Position numbers and translations under genes: made by a program
NCBI GenBank assembly: GCA_964617375.1
Contig: CAZTXQ010000004.1
Location: forward strand, 1 to 64,000
Source of the DNA: Firm-13 sp964617375
Lineage (GTDB): Bacteria; Bacillota; Clostridia; Saccharofermentanales; Saccharofermentanaceae
Direction of reading: 5' to 3'
DNA: 64,000 nucleotides
Notes under the pieces: generated by a model
Database searches by the model: none
What the model was told of the DNA's origin: nothing
What the model saw: only the letters and a program-made list of their open reading frames with translations
Part shown: positions 18,100-26,729 of the stretch, piece after piece
Layout: each line of letters begins with the position of its first letter
Position numbering within the stretch: position 1 is the stretch's first letter

Positions 18100-18795
18100 C
18101 TATTTTCTCCTGATCCGCAGCGACTTAAGATAGGTCTTCTGGTCCTCCGTAATACGGTAACTCTCAACAGCCTTCTGAATCGTCTTATTATGCGTCCAAA
18201 CGGAAAGCCTGCGCGACTCGATCACCGGAAGAATGTCGTCGTATCTCTTGGCCAGCGCGGTTGCAAAGAACCACGCGATCATCATGTTGACGTAATACTC
18301 ATCCGACACGATCGAAGCGACTTCATCCGCAATATCGGGCCGGTAATCTTCCTCGAGAAAATGCGCCATGCGCATACCGACGCCGAACCGGATCGTGTAG
18401 GTATGGTCCGAGTGAATCCACTCCGGTATTTTCCCGGCCAGTTCGGCATGATGTTTCTTAAAAATCTTCGGACTCATCGTATCGCAGGTCGCCCAGTTGT
18501 CCACATAAGGAAGGAACCGGTCAATCGCCTCGATCGTCCGGTCATATGAACCGATTCGTTCGATCAGAATACCGTGCAGGGTATTCTCCTCATAATACTT
18601 ATGCGGCAGCTCTGCCAGGAATGCCTCGGCATCGGGTGTTCCGGCAAGTTCCTTCGTTAAAGAACGCATAAGCGGCGAGCGGATTCCGATAATCGTCGAC
18701 GGATCGACCGTCGGGATCAGCTTGGCCAAAAAGTCGCGGTACGCGGGTTCCCCGAGTGCGAGGAGCTTCTCTGTTACCTTGTGAGAATTATCCAT
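18100..18795 (-). CDS. DNA alkylation repair protein, AlkD-like
   Basis: 231 residues from ATG 18795 with GGAGAAGG upstream. All-helical HEAT-repeat pattern; conserved features are GIRSPLMRSLTKEL, the DNWATCDTMSPK block (Trp and Asp of the AlkD catalytic cleft) and the VNMMIAWFFATALAKRYDD helix. AlkD-like glycosylases remove bulky alkylated bases without flipping them. The gene overlaps the VOC mini-gene by 8 bases (ATGGATAA), so both are on one transcript. Its location inside a possible biosynthetic cluster could be chance or a self-protection function; I cannot tell. Confidence 0.8.
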   Translation of the reverse strand: MDNSHKVTEKLLALGEPAYRDFLAKLIPTVDPSTIIGIRSPLMRSLTKELAGTPDAEAFLAELPHKYYEENTLHGILIERIGSYDRTIEAIDRFLPYVDNWATCDTMSPKIFKKHHAELAGKIPEWIHSDHTYTIRFGVGMRMAHFLEEDYRPDIADEVASIVSDEYYVNMMIAWFFATALAKRYDDILPVIESRRLSVWTHNKTIQKAVESYRITEDQKTYLKSLRIRRK

Positions 18796-18967
18796 TTTCC
18801 TTCTCCATCCTTGCCGTGATTTCCAGCCGGTTGCCTTCGCTGTCGAGAAACTCGGCAACGAGGAAATGCCCGATCGGTGTCGGACCGAAAACTGCCGTTG
18901 TACTGTTGAGCTTCTCCCGCAAAATCTCTTCAGACCCGACCTCTATGCTCGGAAGGCAGTTGTCCAT
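18788..18967 (-). CDS. VOC (glyoxalase-fold) mini-protein or fragment
   Basis: 59 residues from ATG 18967; AAGGAG lies 6 bases upstream. The end, TPIGHFLVAEFLDSEGNRLEIT, is the typical last beta-strands of a vicinal oxygen chelate domain, with the usual metal-ligand Glu in 'LEI'. A normal VOC domain is about 120 residues, so only the C-terminal half is present. A proper ribosome site suggests it is translated, but it could be a remnant of a truncated gene. Role unknown. Confidence 0.55.
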   Translation of the reverse strand: MDNCLPSIEVGSEEILREKLNSTTAVFGPTPIGHFLVAEFLDSEGNRLEITARMEKENG

Positions 18968-19016
18968 AGCAACTCCTTCAGGGGATCTTCTGTCTTTTCC
19001 ATTCCATGATATCACG

Positions 19017-19065
19017 AAAAACAGGCTGCCTCATCCGACTTTATTATAAGTCTTTTGAGACAGCC
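19017..19065 (-). terminator. Intrinsic terminator after the condensation-protein genes
   Basis: On minus, GGCTGTCTCA (19065-19056) pairs with TGAGGCAGCC (19033-19024), with a further inner GACTT/AAGTC stem, followed by TGTTTTT. It separates the biosynthetic operon from the VOC/AlkD/ligase genes downstream. Confidence 0.85.
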
Positions 19066-19104
19066 CCATCTAGTCAGAGACTCGATCTATCGATTGTGTA
19101 TGCC

Positions 19105-20502
19105 TTAACCCGATATATGCTTGAGCGGAAGGTCCAGCAGTTCTTTAACGCTGATATTCGGATTCTCCATGCCCTTTCGGATCACGTCCATAATATACTC
19201 ATGGCAGGCGTAGATATTTTCGCGCGGAATGATGCTATAGAGATATTCGTAGTAGCAGTTCAGCGATCCGGGTTCGTCTCCGTCCATTACCATCACGTAA
19301 ACCGTCGAAGCCGCCGTGCCGTTGCAGTACCATCTCGAGCGCACTTTCCATCCGTTCCCGAAATCCAGCGGTATCGGCTGAAAGGTAAAAAGCGTCGTGG
19401 CATACCCTTCGTACATCTTCATCCCGTACATTTTCGTCATGAGTCCGATGATTTCCATCGTATCAACGTCGGATTTGCGATAAAGAGAGTTCTGCTTCTC
19501 CATAACATGGGTAAGCGAGTCCAGAAAGCTTAAGTCCTCGTCAAACACCGTGCGGACATAAAGTCCGATCGGACGGGTACCTCCCGATCTTTTCTCCTCG
19601 AGGGTTCCACGGCGCGCAAGTACGTTGATGATCGTAACGTCCTTGCTGCGGTCGGATACACGGGCCAGAAACGACCTGAGTCCGACGAAAAAGAGAAGCT
19701 GCATCGTGGGGATTCTGTTCTGTTCGCAGAATTCCTTCATCTTGTCGACATCTTCCTTTTGAACCGGCAGGAGCTCATGACGTGCTCTGGTATGAAGATA
19801 CATCGTCCTGCAGAAGGGATGATCGGGCTTTCGAATCAGCTTCCTGTATTTTTTCAGCCTTCCGTGTCCGCCGATACTCGTGTACATCGGCGGAAATCCA
19901 TATCGGCCCAATTCCTCCCGCCAGAATTCAAAGTCCTTCTTGTACTTGTCGGATGCTTTGTATTCGAGCTCTTTCTGAATAACCGGTTCAAAGGGATAAA
20001 CCGGCGGAGGCATCGGCAGATTCTCCGTATGGGACTGGTATATCGCCATAACATCCTTGTAGAACAGGCTTATGGCCCACGTGTCCATCATCAGATGGCA
20101 GACACAGGAATAAAGTCCCGAGGAACCGTCCGGGCCCTTGATTATGTAGATCTTGGCAAGGGGCTGATCGTAGAGCGGTATCGGTATCTGTCCGACCTTA
20201 TTGAAAAAGGCTTCCATCTCCTCGAAGGAGCGTCCCGTGAAATCCATGTTCTCGATCAGGAGCGCCTTCCTGTCCGTGAAAAACTGGACGGTGTCCTTGC
20301 CGCTTCTCGTGATTCGTATTCCGAAAGAATCATTCCGTTCAATGGCCTCATCAACCGATTTCCGCAGGAGATCGAGGTCGAGACCGGCGCTGATCAGGCA
20401 GGATGTCGGGATATTCATGATCTGCTTATGTGTCGTAAACTTCCAGGAAAGAAAATTCAGCTTCTGCGCGGTTGTCATCGGATAATACTTTTGCGGTTCC
20501 AT
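19105..20502 (-). CDS. Free-standing condensation-domain protein 1
   Basis: 465 residues, GGAGGTG before the ATG. The start YYPMTTAQKLNFLSW resembles the C1 motif of NRPS condensation domains, and CHLMMDTW (His136, Asp140) matches the HHxxxDG active site with the first His and the Gly replaced; the catalytic second His is kept. No adenylation or carrier domain is attached, so it would act in trans on carrier-bound or free substrates, joining an acyl group to an amine or alcohol. It is paralogous to the next gene upstream: both contain TTHKQ(I/L)MNIPTSC and RRGTLEEK, and their active-site residues have the same numbers. No membrane segment or signal peptide. Confidence 0.8.
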   Translation of the reverse strand: MEPQKYYPMTTAQKLNFLSWKFTTHKQIMNIPTSCLISAGLDLDLLRKSVDEAIERNDSFGIRITRSGKDTVQFFTDRKALLIENMDFTGRSFEEMEAFFNKVGQIPIPLYDQPLAKIYIIKGPDGSSGLYSCVCHLMMDTWAISLFYKDVMAIYQSHTENLPMPPPVYPFEPVIQKELEYKASDKYKKDFEFWREELGRYGFPPMYTSIGGHGRLKKYRKLIRKPDHPFCRTMYLHTRARHELLPVQKEDVDKMKEFCEQNRIPTMQLLFFVGLRSFLARVSDRSKDVTIINVLARRGTLEEKRSGGTRPIGLYVRTVFDEDLSFLDSLTHVMEKQNSLYRKSDVDTMEIIGLMTKMYGMKMYEGYATTLFTFQPIPLDFGNGWKVRSRWYCNGTAASTVYVMVMDGDEPGSLNCYYEYLYSIIPRENIYACHEYIMDVIRKGMENPNISVKELLDLPLKHISG

Positions 20503-20535
20503 TTTTCACCTCCACACGGTAGAAACATTTGGCTC

Positions 20536-21936
20536 TTATCTGGTTTCGGACGGTTCAGACTCAGTCGGAATTGACAGCAAATCCCCGATTGTTATATCGG
20601 GATTCCGGGTACCGGCCATGATCACCCGGAGCATGGTACGATGTACATTCCCGGGAATATTTTTCTTAATTTGTTTGTCCTGATATTCGTAATAGCACCG
20701 CAAAGCCCCGGTTCCATCCCCGTCCATGATTGAAATGCTGAAGTCGGATGCAGCCGCACCGTTGCAATACCATTTGGTCTCGGCCTTCTCACCGTTCTTG
20801 CCGACCAGGGCAACCGGCTGAAATGTAATATGCAGGGGAAAGCATGTCTCATACGGTTTATACCCGAAGTTTTTATGCATGATGCCGTAGATTTCCATCG
20901 TCCCCATATCCGAATGTCGATATATATAATTCTGCTTCTCCAGAACCATTCGAATTGCGTCGAGAAAGCTCATATCGTCTTCCATGACAGTACGGAGCGG
21001 AAGTCCGATCGCTCTCGTGCCGCCGGCCAGTTTCTCTTCGAGAGTACCTCTCCGGGCCACGATTGACAGTATGCTGACGTCCTTCTGGCGGCCGTTCACG
21101 ATCGCAAGGTACATGCGAATTCCGACGAAGAAAAGTGCCTGCAGGGAAGGCAGCGCCTGTTTCTCGAGAAAAGCCAGCATCTCGTCGACGTCCTTCTTTT
21201 CGACCATGAATATGGCATGCTTCGCGGTTGTTCGGAAATACACCCCGCGTCCGAAGCGATAATCCGGGTCCCGCTTGAAGCGGCGCCATTTTTCGAGCAT
21301 ATAGGCACCGTTCACATGCGTATAAATCGGAGGATCCCCCGACATTTCCCGTTCCCAGTACTCTATATCCTTCCTGTGTTTATCGGAAGCGGGATATGCA
21401 ATCTCCTTCTTCAGAAGAGACCGGTAGGAAGGGATCGGAGCCGGCATCGGCTTGTTGTTTTTCATCGAATCATAGACGTCCGCAATATCTTTGTAGAACA
21501 TGCTGATCGACCATGAATCCATGATCAGATGAGAGATGCATATGAAAAGACCGATCTTCTCTTCCGGCGAGATGACGACGTAGATTTTGCACAGCGGCGA
21601 GCCGTAGACGGCCATTTTCTTCCGGCCGACACTGTACAAGAAGTCCTCCATATCCACATCCGTTTTGCCTCTGAAGTCTTTCTCTTCGAGCAGGAGGATT
21701 TGCGGATCCACAAAGCACTGGAGGTTCTCTTTTCCCTTTTTAACAAACCGGATTCCGAACGAATCATTCCTTAAGACTGCGGCCGCTGCAGCTTTCATCA
21801 TAAGACTTGTATCGATCTCACCTTCAAGAAAACAGGATGTCGGTATGTTCATCAGCTGCTTATGTGTCGTGTAGGATTCGGCAAGAAAAATCAGCTTCTG
21901 CGACTCGGTAAGCGGATACAGTTCTTCGGTATCCAT
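20536..21936 (-). CDS. Free-standing condensation-domain protein 2
   Basis: 466 residues; GGAGG precedes the ATG. LYPLTESQKLIFLAE is the N-terminal condensation motif and SHLIMDSW (His136, Asp140) the active-site loop. It is a tandem duplicate of the gene downstream (33 bases apart), diverged through most of its length but with the same length and block order. The pair may act on different acceptors or form a heterodimer. It begins 13 bases after the FtsX permease stop, in the same operon as the carrier protein and ligase. Also conceivable: an acyltransferase of the WS/DGAT or PapA type, which share this fold. Confidence 0.8.
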   Translation of the reverse strand: MDTEELYPLTESQKLIFLAESYTTHKQLMNIPTSCFLEGEIDTSLMMKAAAAAVLRNDSFGIRFVKKGKENLQCFVDPQILLLEEKDFRGKTDVDMEDFLYSVGRKKMAVYGSPLCKIYVVISPEEKIGLFICISHLIMDSWSISMFYKDIADVYDSMKNNKPMPAPIPSYRSLLKKEIAYPASDKHRKDIEYWEREMSGDPPIYTHVNGAYMLEKWRRFKRDPDYRFGRGVYFRTTAKHAIFMVEKKDVDEMLAFLEKQALPSLQALFFVGIRMYLAIVNGRQKDVSILSIVARRGTLEEKLAGGTRAIGLPLRTVMEDDMSFLDAIRMVLEKQNYIYRHSDMGTMEIYGIMHKNFGYKPYETCFPLHITFQPVALVGKNGEKAETKWYCNGAAASDFSISIMDGDGTGALRCYYEYQDKQIKKNIPGNVHRTMLRVIMAGTRNPDITIGDLLSIPTESEPSETR

Positions 21937-21949
21937 GTTCTATCCTCCG

Positions 21950-24900
21950 TTACTCCACGGTCTTCAGGGACTCGACCATCGGGATCTTCTTCAGCCGTCT
22001 GTACATGAATATATTGACGAGCATCGTGAAAACAAGCGTGATTCCGAAAGAGTAGAGGAAGCTCTCCGGCGAAATATAGTTCCCGAACATAACTCCGTTC
22101 TGCTCGATGGACGACATAATGACGCGGTGCAGATAGACGCCGATTCCGAGGCCCGCCGCCGCGCCGATGATCGACAGGACGACGTTCTCGCGATAGACAT
22201 AGGTGGCCACCTCCCGGTTGTAGAAACCGAGAACCTTGATCGTCGCGATCTCCCTTATGCGCTCGCTGACATTGATATTCGTAAGGTTATACAGCACGAC
22301 AAAGGCCAGAAGACCCGCGCAGCTGATAATCGCATACACGATAGCATCGAGGCTCTTGACCGTATCGCGGAACTTCGTCGCGGCATCGGAATAATAAAGA
22401 ACCGAAGCGACCTGATCCTGTGCGATGAGCTCGGTACCAAGTGCCTTTTCCTTATCGGCCGTCGTATTGTTGAGCCGGATCAGGAGGCTGTTGTACTCCG
22501 GTACAAGCCGGAACACATTGGTGTAGTATTCTTTGCTGATATAGCCGTAATGGAAAATATAGTTTTCCGTGATACCGGTGATTTCGAGCTTTTTTACGGC
22601 GCCGTCCCCGTTGTCAACGGAGACGGAGTCGCCGACGCCTACACCGAGTTCCTTAGCCAGTTTCTCGTTGATGACAAACCCGGTATTCGACAAGGTGATC
22701 GGCCTCTCCGTCACACGGTCGCGAAGTGTGATGTAGTTCAGGAAATCTGTGCTGTCCTCGGGGCAGATAAACGTGAAGGATATTTCATCCCCGCTGCTTT
22801 TGACTTTCGCGTTCATTTCTGTCGCCTTCAGCACGGACTTTACCTCGGGCTTTCCGGTCAGCAGATTCACCGTCGCGGTTTTCTCTTCGCCGGTCGCGGT
22901 CGCCGTATATTTCATGCTTAAGTTGTATTTGAAGATCTCCTTGAACTGACGGTTGACGATCTGTCCGATCGAGTTGCTTAATCCGAAACCCGCTACAAGA
23001 AGCGCCGAACAACCGGCTATACCAATGATCGTCATGAAGAAACGCTTCTTATATCGAATCAGATTTCGCGCCGTTACCTTCTGACTGAAGCTGAAGTGCT
23101 TCCACAGCACATGGATCTTTTCAAGAACGATGGTCTTTCCGGCTTTCGGAGCTTTGGGGCGCATCAGCTGTGACGGAACCGTAATCAGGGCCTGATTGCA
23201 GGCCGCATAAGCGGCAGCCGTTGTTACTGTGATGCCGACAATTACCGTAAGCACCATTAAAGGCAGCTGCGGCGTTTCGATCATGGGAGGCAGCGTATAC
23301 ATCATCGACCATGAGTCAAATATAACCTTGGGGAATATCTTAAGGCCGATGATGACACCGAAAACACCTCCGAAAGTGCTCGCAAGAGCCGCATAATTGA
23401 CATACTTATAGACGATTTCAGAGTTCCTGTATCCAAGAGCCTTAAAAGTTCCTATGGTTCCTCTTTGCTCATCAACCATACGTGTCATCGTCGTCAAACA
23501 GACCAGAACAGCAACGCACAGGAAGAAGAGCGGGAAGATCTTCGCGATCGCATCCATGCGGTCGGCGGTCGCGGCATAGTCTGCATAACTGTAAAGCTTG
23601 TTCCGGTCGAGCACATAATAACCCGGTTTCGAAAGACGCTCGATCTGATCCTCTCCGCGGATAACCTGCTCCTTGCCGTCTTCGATCTGCGCTTCCCCGT
23701 CCGCTTTTTTAATGTCAAAATCCGCCTTGGCGGCGTCATATTCCAATGTTCCTTCGGCAATATCTTTTTCGGCGGCCGCGAATTTGATTTCTGCATCTTC
23801 CTTCGCCTGCGCCAGATCCGACTTGGCTTTGTCCAGTTTGGCACGCGCCGCTTTAAGTTTGGCTTTCGCCGTGGCCAGCTGTGTTTCTGCATCTGCCAGG
23901 GATGTCTGAGCAGCCGTGTTTAAGCGGGTAAGCTGGTCGAGTCCCGTCTGTGCCGATGTCTGATTTCCCTGCAGTGTCGCGATTTGCGACTGCATATCCA
24001 GCCTCTGCTGATCGGTAAGGGTGGTATCCGTGTTGAGCGAATTCATGAGCGAGTCAATCTGGACCTGCGAATCGAACTTTATCGAGTTAAGTGCCTGTGT
24101 CGCCTGATCAAGAGATGCAAGAGTCTCGCCGTATTCCGCCTGTGCCTCATTGTATTTTACGACCGCGGCATTGTACTCGGACTGTCCTTCGGCCAGTTCT
24201 TTCTCGCCTTCATCGATCTGTTTCTGGGAGGAAATGATCTGTGCGTCATAATTCTTCTTCTCGGTTTCGAGAGTCGCCTGACCGCCGATGATCTTGTCCT
24301 GCGCGGCGTCAAGCTTAGCCTGCCCGTCTGCGATCTGTTTGTCAAAATCCGCCTCTTTGGCCGCCAGATCCGCTTTCGCTTCATCCAGCTGAGCGAGAGC
24401 GATCGCCTTAAGCTCGGCCAGTCGTACCACCGATCTTTCGGAAACCACGTTGTCCAGCTTACTCGCTGTCCTGTCGATCAATTTCTGGTAAACGGTACTG
24501 TATGAGTTAAGATCATTTGCGCCGTTCACCGTGATCAGGGCTTCCGTGTAAACCGGATAGACGAAGTCGGTCGAGAGAATCATCATAAAGAAATTGACCT
24601 TGCCGCTTCCGATATCGCTCGCGTCCTTGTCATATGTCAGATAATATGGCGTGCGCGCAATTCCGACAACGGTAAAAGTATCCGTCGCAAGCACTTCGGA
24701 AAGGTCTTCCTTTTTACCGGATGAGACTGTGATCACATCTCCAATCTTCAATCCCAGGTCAATCACCTTAAGGCTCTCGATAATACATTCGCCCGACTTC
24801 TGCGGAAGACGGCCTTCGATAATATCAGGCTTGTTAAGGTAATTACTGCTTCCGGACTTGAGCGCATCGGCCGGAAGAGCATGAATGCGATAAACAAACT

Positions 24901-25207
24901 CGCTCGAGTCGATCGTCGTAACGACATCCGTGAAATAAGAGGCCTGAACGGTATTGACGCCTTCAACCTGTCTCATCGCTTCGATATCGCCGTCGGTCAG
25001 GCCCATCGTGGAGAGCACACGTATATCCATCATATTATGATCGTCATAATATGCGTCCGCTGTTGCCTTCATATCCGGTGCCGCCGCCTTGATGCCGGCA
25101 AAAAAAGCCGTACCCAGAGCCACAATAAGAAAAATAGAGATAAACCGGTTGGGACTCTTCACAATTTCCCGAAAATTATCTTTAAATAGTGACGCTCTCA
25201 TATGCAT
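21950..25207 (-). CDS. Large FtsX-type ABC permease with coiled-coil domain
   Basis: 1,085 residues from ATG 25207, whose A is the last base of the ATPase stop (TAATG). TM1 is about 20-40. Residues 45-260 are an extracytoplasmic domain, 270-520 a long Ala/Lys/Glu/Asp/Gln-rich coiled coil (AQLDEAKADLAAKEADFDKQ and similar heptads), then three helices (about 570-690), a linker, TM at about 770, a second extracytoplasmic domain and three C-terminal helices (about 950-1075). This matches the long clostridial FtsX permeases. The coiled coil could span the cell wall or bind a partner. Likely exports the product of the neighbouring enzymes. Confidence 0.85.
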   Translation of the reverse strand: MHMRASLFKDNFREIVKSPNRFISIFLIVALGTAFFAGIKAAAPDMKATADAYYDDHNMMDIRVLSTMGLTDGDIEAMRQVEGVNTVQASYFTDVVTTIDSSEFVYRIHALPADALKSGSSNYLNKPDIIEGRLPQKSGECIIESLKVIDLGLKIGDVITVSSGKKEDLSEVLATDTFTVVGIARTPYYLTYDKDASDIGSGKVNFFMMILSTDFVYPVYTEALITVNGANDLNSYSTVYQKLIDRTASKLDNVVSERSVVRLAELKAIALAQLDEAKADLAAKEADFDKQIADGQAKLDAAQDKIIGGQATLETEKKNYDAQIISSQKQIDEGEKELAEGQSEYNAAVVKYNEAQAEYGETLASLDQATQALNSIKFDSQVQIDSLMNSLNTDTTLTDQQRLDMQSQIATLQGNQTSAQTGLDQLTRLNTAAQTSLADAETQLATAKAKLKAARAKLDKAKSDLAQAKEDAEIKFAAAEKDIAEGTLEYDAAKADFDIKKADGEAQIEDGKEQVIRGEDQIERLSKPGYYVLDRNKLYSYADYAATADRMDAIAKIFPLFFLCVAVLVCLTTMTRMVDEQRGTIGTFKALGYRNSEIVYKYVNYAALASTFGGVFGVIIGLKIFPKVIFDSWSMMYTLPPMIETPQLPLMVLTVIVGITVTTAAAYAACNQALITVPSQLMRPKAPKAGKTIVLEKIHVLWKHFSFSQKVTARNLIRYKKRFFMTIIGIAGCSALLVAGFGLSNSIGQIVNRQFKEIFKYNLSMKYTATATGEEKTATVNLLTGKPEVKSVLKATEMNAKVKSSGDEISFTFICPEDSTDFLNYITLRDRVTERPITLSNTGFVINEKLAKELGVGVGDSVSVDNGDGAVKKLEITGITENYIFHYGYISKEYYTNVFRLVPEYNSLLIRLNNTTADKEKALGTELIAQDQVASVLYYSDAATKFRDTVKSLDAIVYAIISCAGLLAFVVLYNLTNINVSERIREIATIKVLGFYNREVATYVYRENVVLSIIGAAAGLGIGVYLHRVIMSSIEQNGVMFGNYISPESFLYSFGITLVFTMLVNIFMYRRLKKIPMVESLKTVE

Positions 25208-25911
25208 TACCACTCAATCTTATCTATGGAAAGCGGCTCAGGATTCATTACTACCGAGTCAATCAATCCGCTCTTCACATGAATAACCCGGTCTCCCATT
25301 GGGGTCAGGGCCAGGTTATGCGTGATTACTACCACGGTCATTCCGCTGTTTCTGCTGGTCTCCTGCAACAGCTTCAGAATCGATCGTCCGGTATTGTAAT
25401 CGAGTGCGCCGGTCGGTTCGTCGCAGAGCATAAGCTTCGGATTTTTGGCGAGTGCTCTCGCGATTGCGACTCTCTGCTGCTCACCTCCGGAGAGCTGAGA
25501 CGGAAAGTTCATCTTTCTGTCCGTAAGTCCAACGCCCTCGATGACTTCGTCGATATCCATCGGGTTCTTGCAGATCTGCGAGGCCAGCTCGATATTTTCT
25601 TTTGCCGTAAGATTCTGGACAAGATTATAGAATTGGAAAACAAAGCCAACGTCAAAACGCCGGTATTCGATCAGTTCTTTTGATTTGAACCGGCTGACTT
25701 CGCGTCCGTCCACGATAATCCGTCCGGATGTGACCTGATCCATACCTCCCAGAATATTGAGAATCGTACTTTTTCCCGCTCCGCTTGCGCCGCAGATGAT
25801 AACAAACTGCCCTTTCAGGATCGAAAAGTTAATACCGGCCAGCGCCTCGATTTCGTTCTCACCCATCTTGTAGATTTTTTTCACGTGCTCAAATCGGATA
25901 TAGTCTTCCAT
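25207..25911 (-). CDS. ABC transporter ATP-binding protein of the cluster exporter
   Basis: 234 residues. Walker A GASGAGKST, Q-loop FVFQFYNLV, signature LSGGEQQRVAIARAL, Walker B LMLCDEPTGALD and H-loop VITHN, of the MacB/LolD class. The stop codon overlaps the permease start by one base, so the two form one exporter. About 40-50 percent similar by eye to the ATPase at 4242-4937 but associated with the longer coiled-coil permease. Confidence 0.9.
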   Translation of the reverse strand: MEDYIRFEHVKKIYKMGENEIEALAGINFSILKGQFVIICGASGAGKSTILNILGGMDQVTSGRIIVDGREVSRFKSKELIEYRRFDVGFVFQFYNLVQNLTAKENIELASQICKNPMDIDEVIEGVGLTDRKMNFPSQLSGGEQQRVAIARALAKNPKLMLCDEPTGALDYNTGRSILKLLQETSRNSGMTVVVITHNLALTPMGDRVIHVKSGLIDSVVMNPEPLSIDKIEW

Positions 25912-25923
25912 ACATAGCTCCCC

Positions 25924-26502
25924 CTACGGCAGCTGCCGATAGATCACCGTTTCTCTCTTCCTGTCATCACGGCAGAGATAACAGACGGCCGTGACGAAAT
26001 TCAAATGATTCTCAAAGAGACAAAAAAGACACCCACTCCGTTTGCACCTGATATCTTCGTCCGCAATACTCGAAAAATGGAGCTCCGATAACGGATACGA
26101 AAGTCCCGTTCCGATCGCCTTCGCATAACTTTCTTTAAGAGTCCACAGCCGGAAAAAGTTCTTTTCCGGAAAATCCGAATTCAGAATCTCCTCTAGTTCT
26201 TCCTTCGAGAACATCCTTCTTCCGGCGGGAAGAGAAAACGGCCGTACCCGTTCGATATCAATACCCGTACGGCAGGAGGAGACGGACACGGAAACGCCGC
26301 CCGGACAATGGCTGATGCTGAAATACACGTCCCGCTGATCTTTAAGAAACGGCTTGCCCCAGGAATTCAGAATCCATTCATCCGAACCCGGCCGAATATC
26401 AAATTCCTTCATGAGGCTGTCGCGCAGGAGCTTCCTGGACATCGTGCGCTGCTCTTCCTGCGAGACAAACCGTTCCCCTTCCGAGCACACGATATAAATC
26501 AT
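25924..26502 (-). CDS. 4'-phosphopantetheinyl transferase of the condensation cluster
   Basis: 192 residues. The PPTase signatures are VYFSISHCPG, the Mg-binding GIDIERVRP, and FFRLWTLKESYAKAIGTG (W-x-x-KE-S/A-Y/F-x-K). It transfers the phosphopantetheine arm of CoA to a serine of carrier proteins. It overlaps the carrier protein gene by 4 bases (ATGA), which argues that this carrier is its substrate. It lacks some N-terminal residues seen in Sfp and has a Cys-rich C-terminal part (CKRSGCLFC). Confidence 0.9.
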   Translation of the reverse strand: MIYIVCSEGERFVSQEEQRTMSRKLLRDSLMKEFDIRPGSDEWILNSWGKPFLKDQRDVYFSISHCPGGVSVSVSSCRTGIDIERVRPFSLPAGRRMFSKEELEEILNSDFPEKNFFRLWTLKESYAKAIGTGLSYPLSELHFSSIADEDIRCKRSGCLFCLFENHLNFVTAVCYLCRDDRKRETVIYRQLP

Positions 26503-26729
26503 TCCTTCATCTTCTTTTGTATATACTCGTCGAGGTCCCCCAAGGTTATGAACTTTCTCATTTCGCTTTCCGAAATGGTGATTCCAAGTTCATCTTCAAG
26601 CTTCCCGACCAGACACACGTAATCGTAGGAATTCAGGTGAAGATCCGTAACGGGCTTCGTTTCTTCCGTAATCTTCGACTCCTCGATATCGACATAATCC
26701 ATGAGTTCTTTGACAATAAGATTAAGCAT
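26499..26729 (-). CDS. Acyl/peptidyl carrier protein
   Basis: 76 residues, four-helix carrier protein with the phosphopantetheine serine at position 34 in DLHLNSYDYV (usual motif D-S-L; here N-S-Y). Acidic overall, with the helix III region KFITLGDLDEYI. It overlaps the ligase gene by 8 bases and the PPTase gene by 4, an unusually tight arrangement that implies a dedicated carrier for the ligase-loaded group. The altered residues round Ser34 suggest a specialised partner set. Confidence 0.88.
   Translation of the reverse strand: MLNLIVKELMDYVDIEESKITEETKPVTDLHLNSYDYVCLVGKLEDELGITISESEMRKFITLGDLDEYIQKKMKE

Noticed and set aside
21935..22921. 328-codon plus-strand frame opposite the FtsX permease
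   Set aside because: Antisense shadow; composition is Arg/His/Asp rich as expected for the reverse of a membrane protein.
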